DNA from: Streptomyces spororaveus
Lineage (GTDB): Bacteria; Actinomycetota; Actinomycetes; Streptomycetales; Streptomycetaceae
DNA length: 64,000 bases
Direction of reading: 5' to 3'
Assembly (NCBI RefSeq): GCF_016755875.1
Contig: NZ_BNED01000005.1
Coordinates: forward strand, 7,825,501-7,889,500
Part shown: one piece after another, positions 24,580-34,184 of the stretch
How positions within the stretch are numbered: the stretch's first letter is position 1
How the letters are laid out: every line of letters begins with the position of its first letter
Notes under the pieces: model-generated
Told to the model about the DNA's origin: nothing
What the model saw: the letters and a program-made list of their open reading frames with translations, nothing else
Database searches by the model: none
Position numbers and translations under genes: made by a program

Positions 24580-26055
24580 TTGAGCGCGATGGATGTTCCC
24601 CTTCCGGACGAGCGGCCGCAGGGCAGGCCGACGGAGGCCGCAGCGGCCAGGACCGGCACCCCCACGCTCACGTGGGTGACCCTCGCGATGATGACGACGG
24701 CCTCCGTCGCCAGCCTCCGCGCGGCGCCCACCATGGCCGTGTACGGCCTGGCCTGCGTGTTCCTGTACCTGGTACCCGCGATCGTGTTCCTGCTGCCGAC
24801 CTCGCTGGTCTCCGCGGAACTCGCGTCGGGCTGGTCGGGCGGCGTGTACCGCTGGGTGAGCGAGGGACTGTCCAAGCCCCTCGGATTCGTCGCCGTCTGG
24901 TGCCAGTTCGCCATGACGATCTTCTACTATCCCAGCCTGCTGGCGTTCGTCGCGAGCACGCTGGCGTACGTCATCAACCCGGCTCTGGCCTCCAACGGCA
25001 TCTACACGGCCATCGTGATCGTCGTCCTGTACTGGACGGGCGTCTGGATCTCCGCGCAGGGCACGAAGGCGCTGTCCGGCCTCGCCTCCTGGGGCCTGAT
25101 CATCGGCACACTGATCCCCGGCACGCTGCTGGTGGTCCTCGGCATCGTGTTCCTCGGCCAGGGCAACCCGTCCGCGGCCCCGATGACCGCCGCCAACATC
25201 CTCCCGGCCTGGACGGGCCTGGCCAGTCTGGTGCTCATCGTCAACAACTTCCTGAGCTACTCGGGCATGGAGATGAACGCCGTCCACGTGTCGTCGCTGA
25301 AAGACCCACCGCGCGAGTTCCCCAAGACGATGTTCCTCGCGATGGGGATGGTGCTGCTGATCTTCGTGCTGCCGGCCCTCGCCATCAGCTGGGTGGTTCC
25401 GGCCGATCAGCTGTCGCTGACCGCAGGCGTCATGCAGGCCTTCGACGCGTTCTTCTCCTACTTCCACATCGGCTGGCTGACCCCGATCGCCGCGGTGGCC
25501 CTGGTGTCCGCCTCCCTGGGCGGAATGCTCACCTGGCTGGCGGGCCCCTCGAAGGGTCTGCTGCTGATCTCGCGTCAAGAGGGCTACCTGCCGCCGTTCC
25601 TGCAGCAGCTCAACGGGCACGGCGTCCAGCAGAACATCCTCGTCACCCAGGGCCTCGTCACCACGGTGATCGCGCTGGGCTACGCGCTGATCCCCGACGT
25701 GTCCAGTGTCTACTGGATCTTCTCGGTGATCACCACCCAGGTGTACTTGATCATGTACCTGCTGATGTTCCTGGCGGCCATGCGACTGCGCAAGCTCCAG
25801 CCCGATCATCCGCGCGGCTACCGCGCCCCGGCGCTGAGCCTGGTGTGCGTCGTGGGCTTCCTCGCCTCCGCCGCAGCCATGATCATCGGATTCGTGCCGT
25901 CCTCGCAGTTCGGCGGCGGCAGCGTCTGGGCCTACATCGGCATCGTCGGCGGCGGCCTGCTGCTCCTCGGAGTGGTCATCCCCTGGCTGTGCCTGCGGCT
26001 GCGCAAGCCCAGCTGGCGCACCCCGGCCGCGGAGTCGACGGGAGACGCGGCATGA
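24580..26055 (+). CDS. APC-family amino-acid permease/antiporter (GadC-like)
   Basis: About 491 aa with 12 hydrophobic segments. The first membrane region TLTWVTLAMMTTASVASLRAAP matches the glutamate:GABA-antiporter branch of the amino acid-polyamine-organocation superfamily. TTG 24580 is preferred because GGAGG sits 5 nt upstream; the ATG three codons later would have a 14-nt spacer. The stop overlaps the next gene (ATGA). With a small membrane protein and an M20 peptidase downstream, the operon probably imports and processes a peptide or amino-acid derivative. Confidence 0.87.
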   Translation: MSAMDVPLPDERPQGRPTEAAAARTGTPTLTWVTLAMMTTASVASLRAAPTMAVYGLACVFLYLVPAIVFLLPTSLVSAELASGWSGGVYRWVSEGLSKPLGFVAVWCQFAMTIFYYPSLLAFVASTLAYVINPALASNGIYTAIVIVVLYWTGVWISAQGTKALSGLASWGLIIGTLIPGTLLVVLGIVFLGQGNPSAAPMTAANILPAWTGLASLVLIVNNFLSYSGMEMNAVHVSSLKDPPREFPKTMFLAMGMVLLIFVLPALAISWVVPADQLSLTAGVMQAFDAFFSYFHIGWLTPIAAVALVSASLGGMLTWLAGPSKGLLLISRQEGYLPPFLQQLNGHGVQQNILVTQGLVTTVIALGYALIPDVSSVYWIFSVITTQVYLIMYLLMFLAAMRLRKLQPDHPRGYRAPALSLVCVVGFLASAAAMIIGFVPSSQFGGGSVWAYIGIVGGGLLLLGVVIPWLCLRLRKPSWRTPAAESTGDAA

Positions 26056-26501
26056 GCCCCACCCGCTTCGCCTCCCGGCACAAGTGGATCTACATCGGCG
26101 CCATCGTCCTGCTCGTCGGCTTCGTCGTGGTGGGGCTGATCCAGTACAAGGCCGTACGGTCCACCAACCAGTCCCTGGACAAGGCCAACCAGCTCGCCGA
26201 CGAGCTGGCCGCCGCCGGCTTCACCCGGCCCGATCCCGCCACCCTGGCCCGCGCGCTCGGCGAGGACGGGGGCATCGTCTGCGAGGACCCCGCGTCGGCA
26301 CTCAAGTCGGCCCTGTGGAAGATCAACCTTTCCAACGGGGCCACCGGCCCCGGCCAGCGTCCGGTCATCGCCGACCGCCGGGCCGTTCAGGCGGAGGCGC
26401 TCGTGCTGAAGGTCTACTGCCCCGACCAGCTGCAGCGCGTCCAGGACGAGATCGACGACCTGAAGACCGAGCAGACGGTGAGGCGCGGCAACGATGGCTG
26501 A
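26052..26501 (+). CDS. Small single-pass membrane protein in the permease operon
   Basis: 149 aa, family not recognised. A basic N-terminus and one membrane helix (about residues 12-32, WIYIGAIVLLVGFVVVGLI) precede a soluble, probably extracytoplasmic domain with two cysteines (GGIVCEDPAS and KVYCPDQLQ) that could form a disulfide. The C-terminus is helical and charged. It is coupled to both neighbours (ATGA upstream, 8-bp overlap downstream), suggesting an accessory subunit of the permease. Confidence 0.82.
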   Translation: MSPTRFASRHKWIYIGAIVLLVGFVVVGLIQYKAVRSTNQSLDKANQLADELAAAGFTRPDPATLARALGEDGGIVCEDPASALKSALWKINLSNGATGPGQRPVIADRRAVQAEALVLKVYCPDQLQRVQDEIDDLKTEQTVRRGNDG

Positions 26502-27867
26502 CCCCGCCCGCGACGTGCCGGACGCCCGCGTCCTCGCCGAGCGCATCGACGCGCTGATGTCCCGCGCACAGTCCGACCTGGCCGAACTGGTCGCCCTCCG
26601 CTCGGTGGCCGACCCGCGGCAGTTCCCTCCCGAGGAATGCGAGCGGGCCGCCCGGTGGGTGGCCGACGCGTTCACCGAGGCGGGCCTGGACGACGTACGC
26701 CTGGAGGAGACCCCCGACGGCAGCCATGCCGTCCTCGGCCACCGGCCGGGCCCGGAGGGCTCCCCGACCGTGCTGCTGTACTGCCACTACGACGTACAGC
26801 CCCCGCTCGGCGAAGCCGCCTGGACCTCTCCGCCGTTCACGCTCACCGAGCGCGACGGCCGCTGGTACGGACGCGGCGCCGCCGACTGCAAGGGCAACAT
26901 CGTCATGCACCTCACGGCACTGCGGGCCCTGGGCGACGCACTGCCCGTGGGGCTGAAGTTCGTCGCCGAGGGGTCCGAGGAGCAGGGCACCGGCGGGCTG
27001 GAGCAGTACGTGGCCGCGCACCCGGGCGACATCTGCGCCGACGCGCTCCTCATCTGCGACACCGGAAACGCCGCCGTCGGCCGCCCCACCGCCACCACCG
27101 CGCTGCGCGGCCTCGCCAACGTCGTCGTCACCGTCACCACCCTCCGCGGCGACCTGCACTCGGGCATGTTCGGCGGTCCCGCCCCCGACGCCCTGGCGGC
27201 CCTGATCCAGATGCTCTCCACCCTGCGCGACGCCGACGGCGGGACCCGCATCGACGGCCTCGACTGCACCGGCACCTGGACCGGGGTGCCGTACGAGGAG
27301 GAGCAGTTCCGGGCCGACGCGTCCGTCCTGGACGGGGTCCGTCTCACCGGCTCGGGCTCGGTGGCGGACCGGCTCTGGGCGCGCCCGGCCGTGACGGTGC
27401 TCGGCATCGACTGCCCGCCCGTGGTCGGCTCCGCCGCCGCCGTACCGGCGAAGGCCCGGGCCCGGGTGAGCCTGCGCGTGCCCCCGGGGACGGCCTCGGA
27501 GGCCGCGCTCGCCGCCCTCACCGCGCACCTGTTGGCCGCGGCACCCTGGGGCGCCCGCGTCTCGGTCGAGAAGGAGGGCACCGGCTCGCCGTTCCGCCCG
27601 GCCACCGACGGGCCCGCCTACCGGGCCATGGGGCGGGCCATGGAGCAGGCGTACGGCCGCCCGATGGAGTTCCTCGGCCAGGGAGGCTCCATCCCCCTGT
27701 GCAACGTACTCGCGGGAGCCTGCCCGGATGCGGAGATCATCCTCATGGGGGTGGAGGAGCCCCGCTGCCTGATCCACGCGCCCGACGAGAGCGTCGATCC
27801 GAGCGAGATCCGCAACATGGCCCTCGTCGAGGCGCTCTTCCTCCTCGGCTACGCGTCGGCGCGCTGA
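26494..27867 (+). CDS. M20-family dipeptidase
   Basis: 457 aa zinc metallopeptidase. Metal ligands lie in LLYCHYDVQPP (His and Asp of the HxDxxP-type motif), RGAADCKGN (Asp) and EGSEEQGTGG (general base Glu and ligand Glu); the C-terminal ligand is in GGSIPLCNVLAG and the following region. A lid or dimerisation domain occupies about residues 205-320. It is a cytoplasmic dipeptidase of the ArgE/DapE/CNDP type. It overlaps the upstream gene by 8 bp and is followed by a terminator. Confidence 0.92.
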   Translation: MADPARDVPDARVLAERIDALMSRAQSDLAELVALRSVADPRQFPPEECERAARWVADAFTEAGLDDVRLEETPDGSHAVLGHRPGPEGSPTVLLYCHYDVQPPLGEAAWTSPPFTLTERDGRWYGRGAADCKGNIVMHLTALRALGDALPVGLKFVAEGSEEQGTGGLEQYVAAHPGDICADALLICDTGNAAVGRPTATTALRGLANVVVTVTTLRGDLHSGMFGGPAPDALAALIQMLSTLRDADGGTRIDGLDCTGTWTGVPYEEEQFRADASVLDGVRLTGSGSVADRLWARPAVTVLGIDCPPVVGSAAAVPAKARARVSLRVPPGTASEAALAALTAHLLAAAPWGARVSVEKEGTGSPFRPATDGPAYRAMGRAMEQAYGRPMEFLGQGGSIPLCNVLAGACPDAEIILMGVEEPRCLIHAPDESVDPSEIRNMALVEALFLLGYASAR

Positions 27868-27878
27868 CACAGCGGAAA

Positions 27879-27908
27879 GCCGGAGCCGCGACGTCTCGCG
27901 GCTCCGGC
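27879..27908. terminator. Terminator after the dipeptidase
   Basis: Perfect 13-bp stem, GCCGGAGCCGCGA and TCGCGGCTCCGGC, with loop CGTC, between the convergent dipeptidase and carotenoid-oxygenase genes. Confidence 0.9.
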
Positions 27909-27987
27909 AACCGGCCCCGGGGGGAGGGCCGTTCTCGGTGGGCGATGGGGGGACGCGCCAGAGCGCGATCACATCCCCCGCCCAGGG

Positions 27988-29352
27988 TCAGCCCGCGGAG
28001 CCCTCCAGGGCGGTGTCGGGGATCCAGGAGCCGTGGATGCCGGCGGTGACGCGGTGGGGGAGGTGGACGGTGGCGATGCGATCGAGGCCGGCGGCGTCCA
28101 GCACGAGGAGCTGCGAGGCGTTCTGCTTGAGGTCGGAGACGACGGTGAGGAGGTAGCCGTCGTCCTCGCGGGCGGTGCCGGCGGCGGGGACGAAGACCGC
28201 TTCGCTGGGCAGGCGGGCGTCGCCGACCTGGTGGATGCGGCGGGCGCCGGTGGTGCGGTCGTACTTGACGATGCCGTAGCCGCCGAAACCCTTCTCGTCG
28301 GGGAAGGAGATGGCGTACTGGTAGCGGTTCTCGGCGCCGGTGTAGTCCTCGTTGATGGTGGGGAACTCGACGGGGAGGTCGTCGATGATCTGTTCGTCGA
28401 CGGTGCCGGCGGTCAGGTCGAGGACCCAGCGGCGGGTGTAGGAGCGGGCGTTGGGCTCGCTGCCGCGTCCGGGTGCGCCGACCCACCAGTTCCAGGAGAG
28501 GCGGAAGCCCTCGCGGTCGACGGTGGGGCCTTCCAGGACGATGCGGCCCTGGCCGTCCTCGTAGGCGTTGGAGACGTGGAGCATGTTGCCGGGCTCGATG
28601 GAGAACCAGCGGGTGTGGCGGGCGCCGTCCTCGCCGCGGGGCATGACGCCGATCCGGGAGGGCTGGTGGTCGCTCCAGCTGTAGGGGATGCCGGAGGTCT
28701 CGGTGTGGTCGAAGGTGACGTTGCCCTCGACGAAGACGACGTGGCTGCGGGTGATGGCGAAGTCGTGCTTGAGGGCGGCGGTCGCTCCGGGGACCTCGGC
28801 GCTGTGGGTGATGGCGCCCTTGGCGTCGGAGACGTAGTAGGTCAGGAACGGGGGGAAGGGCGAGGAGGCGAAGAAGTGGAGCTCCCCGGTCACGGGGTCC
28901 TCCTTGGGGTGTGCGGTCATGGCGGTGCGCAGTGTGCCGTCGAAGTCGTAGGCGCCGACGGTGTCGAGGTCCGGGGTGAGCTCGAAGGGCAGGTTGGCCT
29001 CGCACAGGGCCAGGAGGCGTCCGCCGTGTTCGATGACGTGGGTGCCGGCGGGGCTGGCGGTCAGGTCGGGGCCGTGCTCCGTCATGTACGGGGCGCCGTC
29101 GAGGGCGGGGGTCTGGACCCAGCGGTTGCGGTACCACTCGGCGCGCCCGTCACGGAGCCGGATGCCGTGGACCATGCCGCTGCCCTTGAACCAGTGGGTG
29201 GGGGTGACACCGGGCTTCGGGTTGTGCCCGTTGCGCAGCAGCCGGCCCGTCAGCTCGGGCGGCAGCGTGCCCTCGACGGTGAGGCCGGTGGCGGTGACCT
29301 CCTCGACGACGGGGGTGTAGTGGCCGGTCAGGTACGGCGGGGTGGTCGTCAT
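27988..29352 (-). CDS. Carotenoid oxygenase family protein
   Basis: 454 aa non-haem iron dioxygenase of the carotenoid/stilbene cleavage family, a seven-bladed propeller with four His ligands. Candidate ligands are in TAHPKEDP, LKHDFAITRSH, MLHVSNAYED and TAGIHGSWIPD, the last close to the C-terminus as expected. Family motifs LLRNGHNPKPG and HWFKGSGMVHGIRL are present. ATG 29352 follows a GAGAGGGA ribosome binding site. Whether it cleaves carotenoids, stilbenoids or phenylpropanoids cannot be told; no carotenoid synthesis genes lie nearby. Confidence 0.92.
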   Translation of the reverse strand: MTTTPPYLTGHYTPVVEEVTATGLTVEGTLPPELTGRLLRNGHNPKPGVTPTHWFKGSGMVHGIRLRDGRAEWYRNRWVQTPALDGAPYMTEHGPDLTASPAGTHVIEHGGRLLALCEANLPFELTPDLDTVGAYDFDGTLRTAMTAHPKEDPVTGELHFFASSPFPPFLTYYVSDAKGAITHSAEVPGATAALKHDFAITRSHVVFVEGNVTFDHTETSGIPYSWSDHQPSRIGVMPRGEDGARHTRWFSIEPGNMLHVSNAYEDGQGRIVLEGPTVDREGFRLSWNWWVGAPGRGSEPNARSYTRRWVLDLTAGTVDEQIIDDLPVEFPTINEDYTGAENRYQYAISFPDEKGFGGYGIVKYDRTTGARRIHQVGDARLPSEAVFVPAAGTAREDDGYLLTVVSDLKQNASQLLVLDAAGLDRIATVHLPHRVTAGIHGSWIPDTALEGSAG

Positions 29353-29425
29353 GGCGGGAATCCCTCTCATGGATACGTGGATGCGTGGAACTGCAGGTGC
29401 GCGCAGGCGCGGATGGGGTGCCCGG

Positions 29426-29866
29426 TCAGGCGGACTGTTCGGCACGGCTCTTGAGGTGGGCGAGCCAGCCCTCCAGGGAGTCGTGGAGCGCCTTGCCGAG
29501 TTCGTCGGTCTCGGCGTCGACCGGGGCGCCGCTCCAGGACTCCTCGGTGTGGACGACGACCCCGGCGCCGGACTGTTCGAAGGTCCACACGTGGATGCCG
29601 ACGATGCCGGCGACGGTCCCGCCCCAGACGATCCGCTCCCCGGGGACCAGCTCCTGCACGGTGGAGGTGATGTCCAGGCCGTGGGTGAGCCAGCTGAAGG
29701 ACCTGCCGGGCTGCAGCGGTCCGTCGACCTCGGTCCGGTCGATGTCCGTGTTCCAGGCGGGCCAGGCCGCGACGTCGGTGTGCAGCGCCCACACGGTCGC
29801 GAGCGGGGCGTCGATCACGGTGCTCAGGCGGACGATCACGGGAGCCGTCTCGTCGATGGTGACCAT
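29426..29866 (-). CDS. SRPBCC (START-like) protein
   Basis: 146 aa helix-grip domain with a hydrophobic pocket (VIDAPLATVWALHTDVAAWPAWN, closing helix DELGKALHDSLEGWLAHLK). Such proteins act as polyketide cyclases, as aromatic-ligand carriers or as simple binding proteins. It lies 73 bp upstream of the carotenoid-oxygenase gene in the same direction. The ribosome binding site AGGAAG precedes ATG 29866. Confidence 0.88.
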   Translation of the reverse strand: MVTIDETAPVIVRLSTVIDAPLATVWALHTDVAAWPAWNTDIDRTEVDGPLQPGRSFSWLTHGLDITSTVQELVPGERIVWGGTVAGIVGIHVWTFEQSGAGVVVHTEESWSGAPVDAETDELGKALHDSLEGWLAHLKSRAEQSA

Positions 29867-29933
29867 GGCTGTACTTCCTGTCTGGATGAGATGGGTCGGT
29901 GGTGCGGCTGTGGCGGATCCAGGGGGTGTCCGG

Positions 29934-31460
29934 CTAGCGGGCCGGCCCCGTGGGGGAGAGCGGGGAGGCTCCCGGGTCCGTGGCGGGCAGGGCGGTGGCG
30001 GCGGCCGGGGTAGGCGCCCCGGCCGGACGGGTCAGGAACAGTGCGAGGAGTGCGGTGGCGGCGAGGACCGCGGCGGAGACGGTGAAGGCGGCCCGGTAGC
30101 CGGCGGTGAGGGCTTCCAGGGGAGGCTGACCGGTGGCTGCGCGGGAGGTGACGGAGCCGGCCAGGGTGGCCAGGGCGGCGAGGCCGATCGCGCCGCCGAC
30201 CTGCCGGGTGGTGTTCACCAGTCCGCCGGCCAGCCCCGCGTCCTGGCGCGGTACGCCGTCCACGGCGAGCGCGGTGAGCTGGACGAAGGCGATGCTCAGG
30301 CCCAGACCGACCAGGATGCTCGGCCCGAGGACATCGACGAGGTAGCTTCCGTCCGCCCGCATCCACGACAGCCACAGCAGACCGGCCGCCTCGGTCAGCA
30401 GGGCCGCGGTCACGGTCGCGGTGGCACCGATGGCCCGGGCGATGCGCGGGGCGAGAGCGGAGCCGATCATATGGGCGACGGCGAGCGGGAGTTGACCCAC
30501 CCCGGTGACCAGGGGGCCGGACCCGAGGACCTGTTGCTGGTAGAGCGGCAGGAAGAAGAACAGGGCGATCCATACGGACCCCAGCAGCGCCATCAGCACA
30601 TTGCCCGCGGCGACGCGGCCGGCGGTGAGCAGCCGCGGCGGAACGAGCGCGTTCGGCCGACGCCGCTCGATCACGCAGAAGGCCGCGAGCAGTACGGCGG
30701 CGCCACCGAGGGAACCCAGCACCCGGGCGTCGGTCCAGCCGGCGCCGCGTGCGGTCGTCAGCCCCCAGACCAGGCAGGTCAGGGCCAGGGTGACGGTGAC
30801 GGTACCGAGCAGATCGAACCGGCCGCGCCGCCGCTCGTCCTTTCCACCGGCCGCCGCCGACGCGTCCCGGGGCACGAGTGCCACCACGGCGGCCAGTACC
30901 ACCGCCGCTCCGAGCGCCACCGAGTGGAAGATCCAGGGCCAGCCCCAGGCCTGGGTGAGCGCACCGCCCAGCAGGACGCCGCCCGCCGCTCCGGCGCCGG
31001 AGACCGCTCCCCACACGCCCAGCGCCCGGCCGCGCCCCGGGCCGGGCGGGAACCGGTCCATCACCAGGGCGAGGGCGGCCGGGGCGATCGCGGCGGCGCC
31101 GACGCCCTGCACCGCACGGGCCGCGATCAGCACACCGGAGGAGGTGGTCAGTCCCGCCGCCAGCGAAGCCAGCGCGAACAGGGCGAGCCCGGCGGACAGC
31201 AACCGGCGGCGGCCGAGCAGGTCGGCCACCCGTCCGCCAGCCAGGAGCAACGCGCCGAACGCCAGGCCGTAGGCATTGACCACCCAGGTGGTCCCGCTGT
31301 CCGAGAGGCCGGCTCCCGCACGGATCTGCGGGAGCGCCACGTTGACGATCGAGGTGGCGAGCATGACGGTGAACTGGGCCGCGGCGAGCGCGGCGAGCAC
31401 AGCTCCCGGCCCGGGGGCCGGGCGTGCCGACCGGCCCGTCTGCGTGAGTGCAACGTTCAT
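29934..31460 (-). CDS. MFS exporter (DHA2-like)
   Basis: 508 aa with about 14 hydrophobic segments. SIVNVALPQIRAGAGLS matches the DHA2 D1 motif, GGRVADLLGRRRLLSAG is motif A, and ALGVWGAVSGAGAAGGVLLGG contains motif C. It sits between the STAND-type regulator and the SRPBCC gene on the same strand, so it is a good candidate to export the product of the P450/carotenoid-oxygenase module or to protect the cell from it. Confidence 0.9.
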   Translation of the reverse strand: MNVALTQTGRSARPAPGPGAVLAALAAAQFTVMLATSIVNVALPQIRAGAGLSDSGTTWVVNAYGLAFGALLLAGGRVADLLGRRRLLSAGLALFALASLAAGLTTSSGVLIAARAVQGVGAAAIAPAALALVMDRFPPGPGRGRALGVWGAVSGAGAAGGVLLGGALTQAWGWPWIFHSVALGAAVVLAAVVALVPRDASAAAGGKDERRRGRFDLLGTVTVTLALTCLVWGLTTARGAGWTDARVLGSLGGAAVLLAAFCVIERRRPNALVPPRLLTAGRVAAGNVLMALLGSVWIALFFFLPLYQQQVLGSGPLVTGVGQLPLAVAHMIGSALAPRIARAIGATATVTAALLTEAAGLLWLSWMRADGSYLVDVLGPSILVGLGLSIAFVQLTALAVDGVPRQDAGLAGGLVNTTRQVGGAIGLAALATLAGSVTSRAATGQPPLEALTAGYRAAFTVSAAVLAATALLALFLTRPAGAPTPAAATALPATDPGASPLSPTGPAR

Positions 31461-31573
31461 GCCGCACAGACTCGACGCGGCCGGTGTCCACTATCCAGGC
31501 CCGGCGGGAGCGGCCACTGTCCATTCCTGTCCGCACCTGTCCACCCGGTCCCGGCGAAGGCGCGCGTCCGCCG

Positions 31574-33580
31574 TCACCGACGGGGGTCGTGCAGCTCCTG
31601 CTGCCACAAGACCTCGCAGAGCAGGTCCAGGCCCTGGCGCAGATGGCGGCGGTAGGTGCCGTACGGAAGGCCCAGGCGGCGGGCGGCGGCCTCCTGCGTG
31701 GGCGCGCCGGAGAAGTAGCCGGCCGCCAGGGCCTCACGGGCGCGCACCCCGCGCGGGTCGAGCGCGAGGTCGTCGACGGCCCGGCGCAGCAGGGCGCGCA
31801 ACTCCCCGACAGGATCGCCGAGGTCGGCCGCGAGACGGGCACGCATCAGGGCGCAGGCGGCGAAGGCGTCCACGTCACGCCAGTGCGCGAGCGCCTCGCG
31901 CACGGCCTGGTCGAACGCGGAACGCGACACGGGAGACGGCCCGGACGGGGCTGCGGGCGGCTCGGTGGCCGATATGAAGTTCATCAGCCATGCCTCCACC
32001 GGCAGTTGACGCCAGTCGACGGCGAACAGCCCGTAGGTGTACTCCCCGACCCGCGGCCGCGCCCCCGTGTCCGCCAGGGTGCCCTTGACGCGTTCGGCCC
32101 ACGTCTCGGCGTCCCGGAAGACGGCGAAACCGTACGCGCGCCCGCGCGCGCGGGCCGCCTCCGCCTGGGCCCGGGAACTGCTCAGGTCGATGACGCGCGA
32201 GGGCACCTGGTACTGCTCGGGGTAGACCGAGAAGCGGCTGACGCCGATGTGCTCACCGGGGCCGACCGGCGCGGCGGCCTCGGTGTACCGCCAGGCGGCG
32301 GCCACGACGGGATCGGTGGCCAGGTCCTGGGCGTCGGGAGGCGACGGCAGGACCAGTCGCGCCGTGAACGCCACGATCCGGCCCGTGCTCACGAGCCGGT
32401 AGACGCTGAAGGCCTGCGGCTGACGGTGCGCCCAGTAGCGGACCAGGTCCGCGGAGGCGGCCCCTTCGGTCTCCGTGGCCATGCGCAGGATGACATCGAT
32501 GTCCTCCGGGCGCAGGGGACGGTCGTGGACCTCGTCCTCGCGGGACCAGGAGCGCAGCCGGGCCAGCGTCGCACCCTCCCGGAACAGGTAGAAGAGATCG
32601 TCCGTGACGGTCCACACCCGCTCCTCGGGCGCCTCGCGCAGGATGCGCAGGTATTCGTCCGCGAGGCGCTGGCGCACCGCCTCGAAGGCGTTGGGCGCCC
32701 GCCAGCGCAGGTCGGCGGCCAGCGTCTCGCGGGCCGCGTCGTGCGGGTGCAGACCCCGCAGGGTGGATTCGATGAAGGGCAGGTCCCGCAGCCAGGAGAA
32801 GAGCGGATGGACGTCCTCCCCGGGGAGCACCGCGGCCAGCAGCTCCTCGGACGTCGAGTGGGCCTGCGCCGCCACCTCCAGGGCGCGACGGTGGGCCGCC
32901 GTGGGCACTTCCCCGATCAGCCCCGCCAGCAGGGTGCGCAGCACGTCCGCCGTGGGGGCCCAGATCTCCTCCCGGCCACAGCCCGCCGATCCGGCCGCGG
33001 CCGCCAGCGACAGCGCCAGCGGGTTGCCGCCGGCGAAGCGCAGTACGCGGTCCCGCAGTTCGGGCCGGATCTCCGCGGCCACCAGCAGACTCCGGGCCTG
33101 CTCCGCGGAGAACGGCTCCAGCTCGCTCACGTGCAGGAGCCCGGACCAGGCGGGGTCGGCGGTCCACTGCGGCTGCGGAGCGCGCCGGCCGCCCAGGACG
33201 ACCAGGGTGTCGTCCGCGGCGCGCGGCAGGAAGTGGTGCCACAGCCAGCTCTCCAGCCACTGGCAGTGCTCGAAGGAGTCCACGAACAGGACCGTCCCCG
33301 GAACGTCCAGGAACGGTCCTGCGGCGCGCTCGAAATCGGCCGGGTCCCGGCTGACGAACCGGCCGTCGAGTTCGACGAGCAGCCGGCCGGCCGCCCGGGC
33401 GTGGTCCGCCAGGCGCCGCAGCAGCGTCGACTTGCCGATGCCGCCCGGCCCGTACACGTAGAACGCGAACGGCGCATGCGGATCACCGGCCAACGCCTCA
33501 CCGAAGCGGCTGAGTTCCTCCTCCCGGCCGAGGAAGGCCCGGACGCGCGCCCTGCTCAGTCTTTCCCCTACGGACACCAT
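31574..33580 (-). CDS. STAND-like ATPase regulator with C-terminal HTH-like segment
   Basis: 668 aa. An N-terminal P-loop NTPase has Walker A YGPGGIGKSTLLRRL (about residues 43-57), Walker B GTVLFVDSFEHCQ, a sensor-like LVVLGGRRAP and a GGNPLAL motif typical of STAND/AAA_16 ATPases. A long middle region (about 310-560) is unassigned. The C-terminus has an HTH-like segment APTQEAAARRLGLPYGTYRR (about residues 630-650), resembling a sigma region 4 or LuxR-type reader. A ligand-triggered transcriptional activator is the best reading. It is flanked by module genes on both sides. Confidence 0.82.
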   Translation of the reverse strand: MVSVGERLSRARVRAFLGREEELSRFGEALAGDPHAPFAFYVYGPGGIGKSTLLRRLADHARAAGRLLVELDGRFVSRDPADFERAAGPFLDVPGTVLFVDSFEHCQWLESWLWHHFLPRAADDTLVVLGGRRAPQPQWTADPAWSGLLHVSELEPFSAEQARSLLVAAEIRPELRDRVLRFAGGNPLALSLAAAAGSAGCGREEIWAPTADVLRTLLAGLIGEVPTAAHRRALEVAAQAHSTSEELLAAVLPGEDVHPLFSWLRDLPFIESTLRGLHPHDAARETLAADLRWRAPNAFEAVRQRLADEYLRILREAPEERVWTVTDDLFYLFREGATLARLRSWSREDEVHDRPLRPEDIDVILRMATETEGAASADLVRYWAHRQPQAFSVYRLVSTGRIVAFTARLVLPSPPDAQDLATDPVVAAAWRYTEAAAPVGPGEHIGVSRFSVYPEQYQVPSRVIDLSSSRAQAEAARARGRAYGFAVFRDAETWAERVKGTLADTGARPRVGEYTYGLFAVDWRQLPVEAWLMNFISATEPPAAPSGPSPVSRSAFDQAVREALAHWRDVDAFAACALMRARLAADLGDPVGELRALLRRAVDDLALDPRGVRAREALAAGYFSGAPTQEAAARRLGLPYGTYRRHLRQGLDLLCEVLWQQELHDPRR

Positions 33581-33658
33581 GGTTGCTCCATCTCTTCGTT
33601 CCAGCGGCGGACAGCGACGGCGGTTCGCGAAGCGGCGCTCCGCGAAGGCCCGTTCACG

Positions 33659-34051
33659 TCATTTGACGAGTCCGAGGTTCCCGTCGTCGGCGTGACCGCT
33701 GACCAGGAGGGTGGTCTCCTCCACGCACCGGAAGCGGCCGTCGGGGGCCATCCGGGCGAACAGGTAGACCTCGGTACGGGAGGTGTGTCCGTCGTGGTGG
33801 ACGAGGGTGACGGTGTGGCGGTCGGCGTAGCGCGGTCCGTCGCGGAGCTCGTCGTGGACCTCGATGTGCCCGCTGCGGATCAGGGTCCGCAGGCGCGTCA
33901 TGTGCTGGATGAAGGAGGCCCGGTCACCCCACACGCCGTTGGTGCGCTGGCGGTAGTCAGGGGTGAAGTGCCGGTCGACGGCTTCGGTGAGGTCGAGGCT
34001 CCGGTCGAACAGCAGATCGTTGATGGCCCGGGTGATGTCGGTCGATGTCAT
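33659..34051 (-). CDS. NTF2-like protein
   Basis: 130 aa NTF2/SnoaL-like fold (SLDLTEAVDRHFTPDYRQRTNG, FIQHMTRLRTLI, CVEETTLLV). ATG 34051 has a modest GGCGAG ribosome binding site; the frame is open further upstream but enters a Pro/His-rich low-complexity stretch. It follows the P450 gene by 133 bp in the same direction and probably acts on, or holds, a P450-derived intermediate. Confidence 0.83.
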   Translation of the reverse strand: MTSTDITRAINDLLFDRSLDLTEAVDRHFTPDYRQRTNGVWGDRASFIQHMTRLRTLIRSGHIEVHDELRDGPRYADRHTVTLVHHDGHTSRTEVYLFARMAPDGRFRCVEETTLLVSGHADDGNLGLVK

Positions 34052-34063
34052 GGTCGTCTCGCC

Positions 34064-34121
34064 TGGGTGAGTGGGGGGTGGGTGGGGGGTGGGTGGGACG
34101 GGTGGGAGCGGGTGGGGATGG
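34064..34121 (+). repeat. G-quadruplex-prone tract
   Basis: The plus strand has at least eight runs of three or more G separated by 1-4 nt (repeats of GGGTG, GGGGGGTG and GGGAC/GGGAG). It lies between the P450 and NTF2-like genes, on the template strand for those genes. It may impede polymerase or act as a regulatory structure. Confidence 0.7.
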
Positions 34122-34184
34122 GTGCGGTCGGGTGGAGGGCGGGCGGAAGGGGTACGGAAGCCGGGCACGGCCGCCGGAGCCGCG

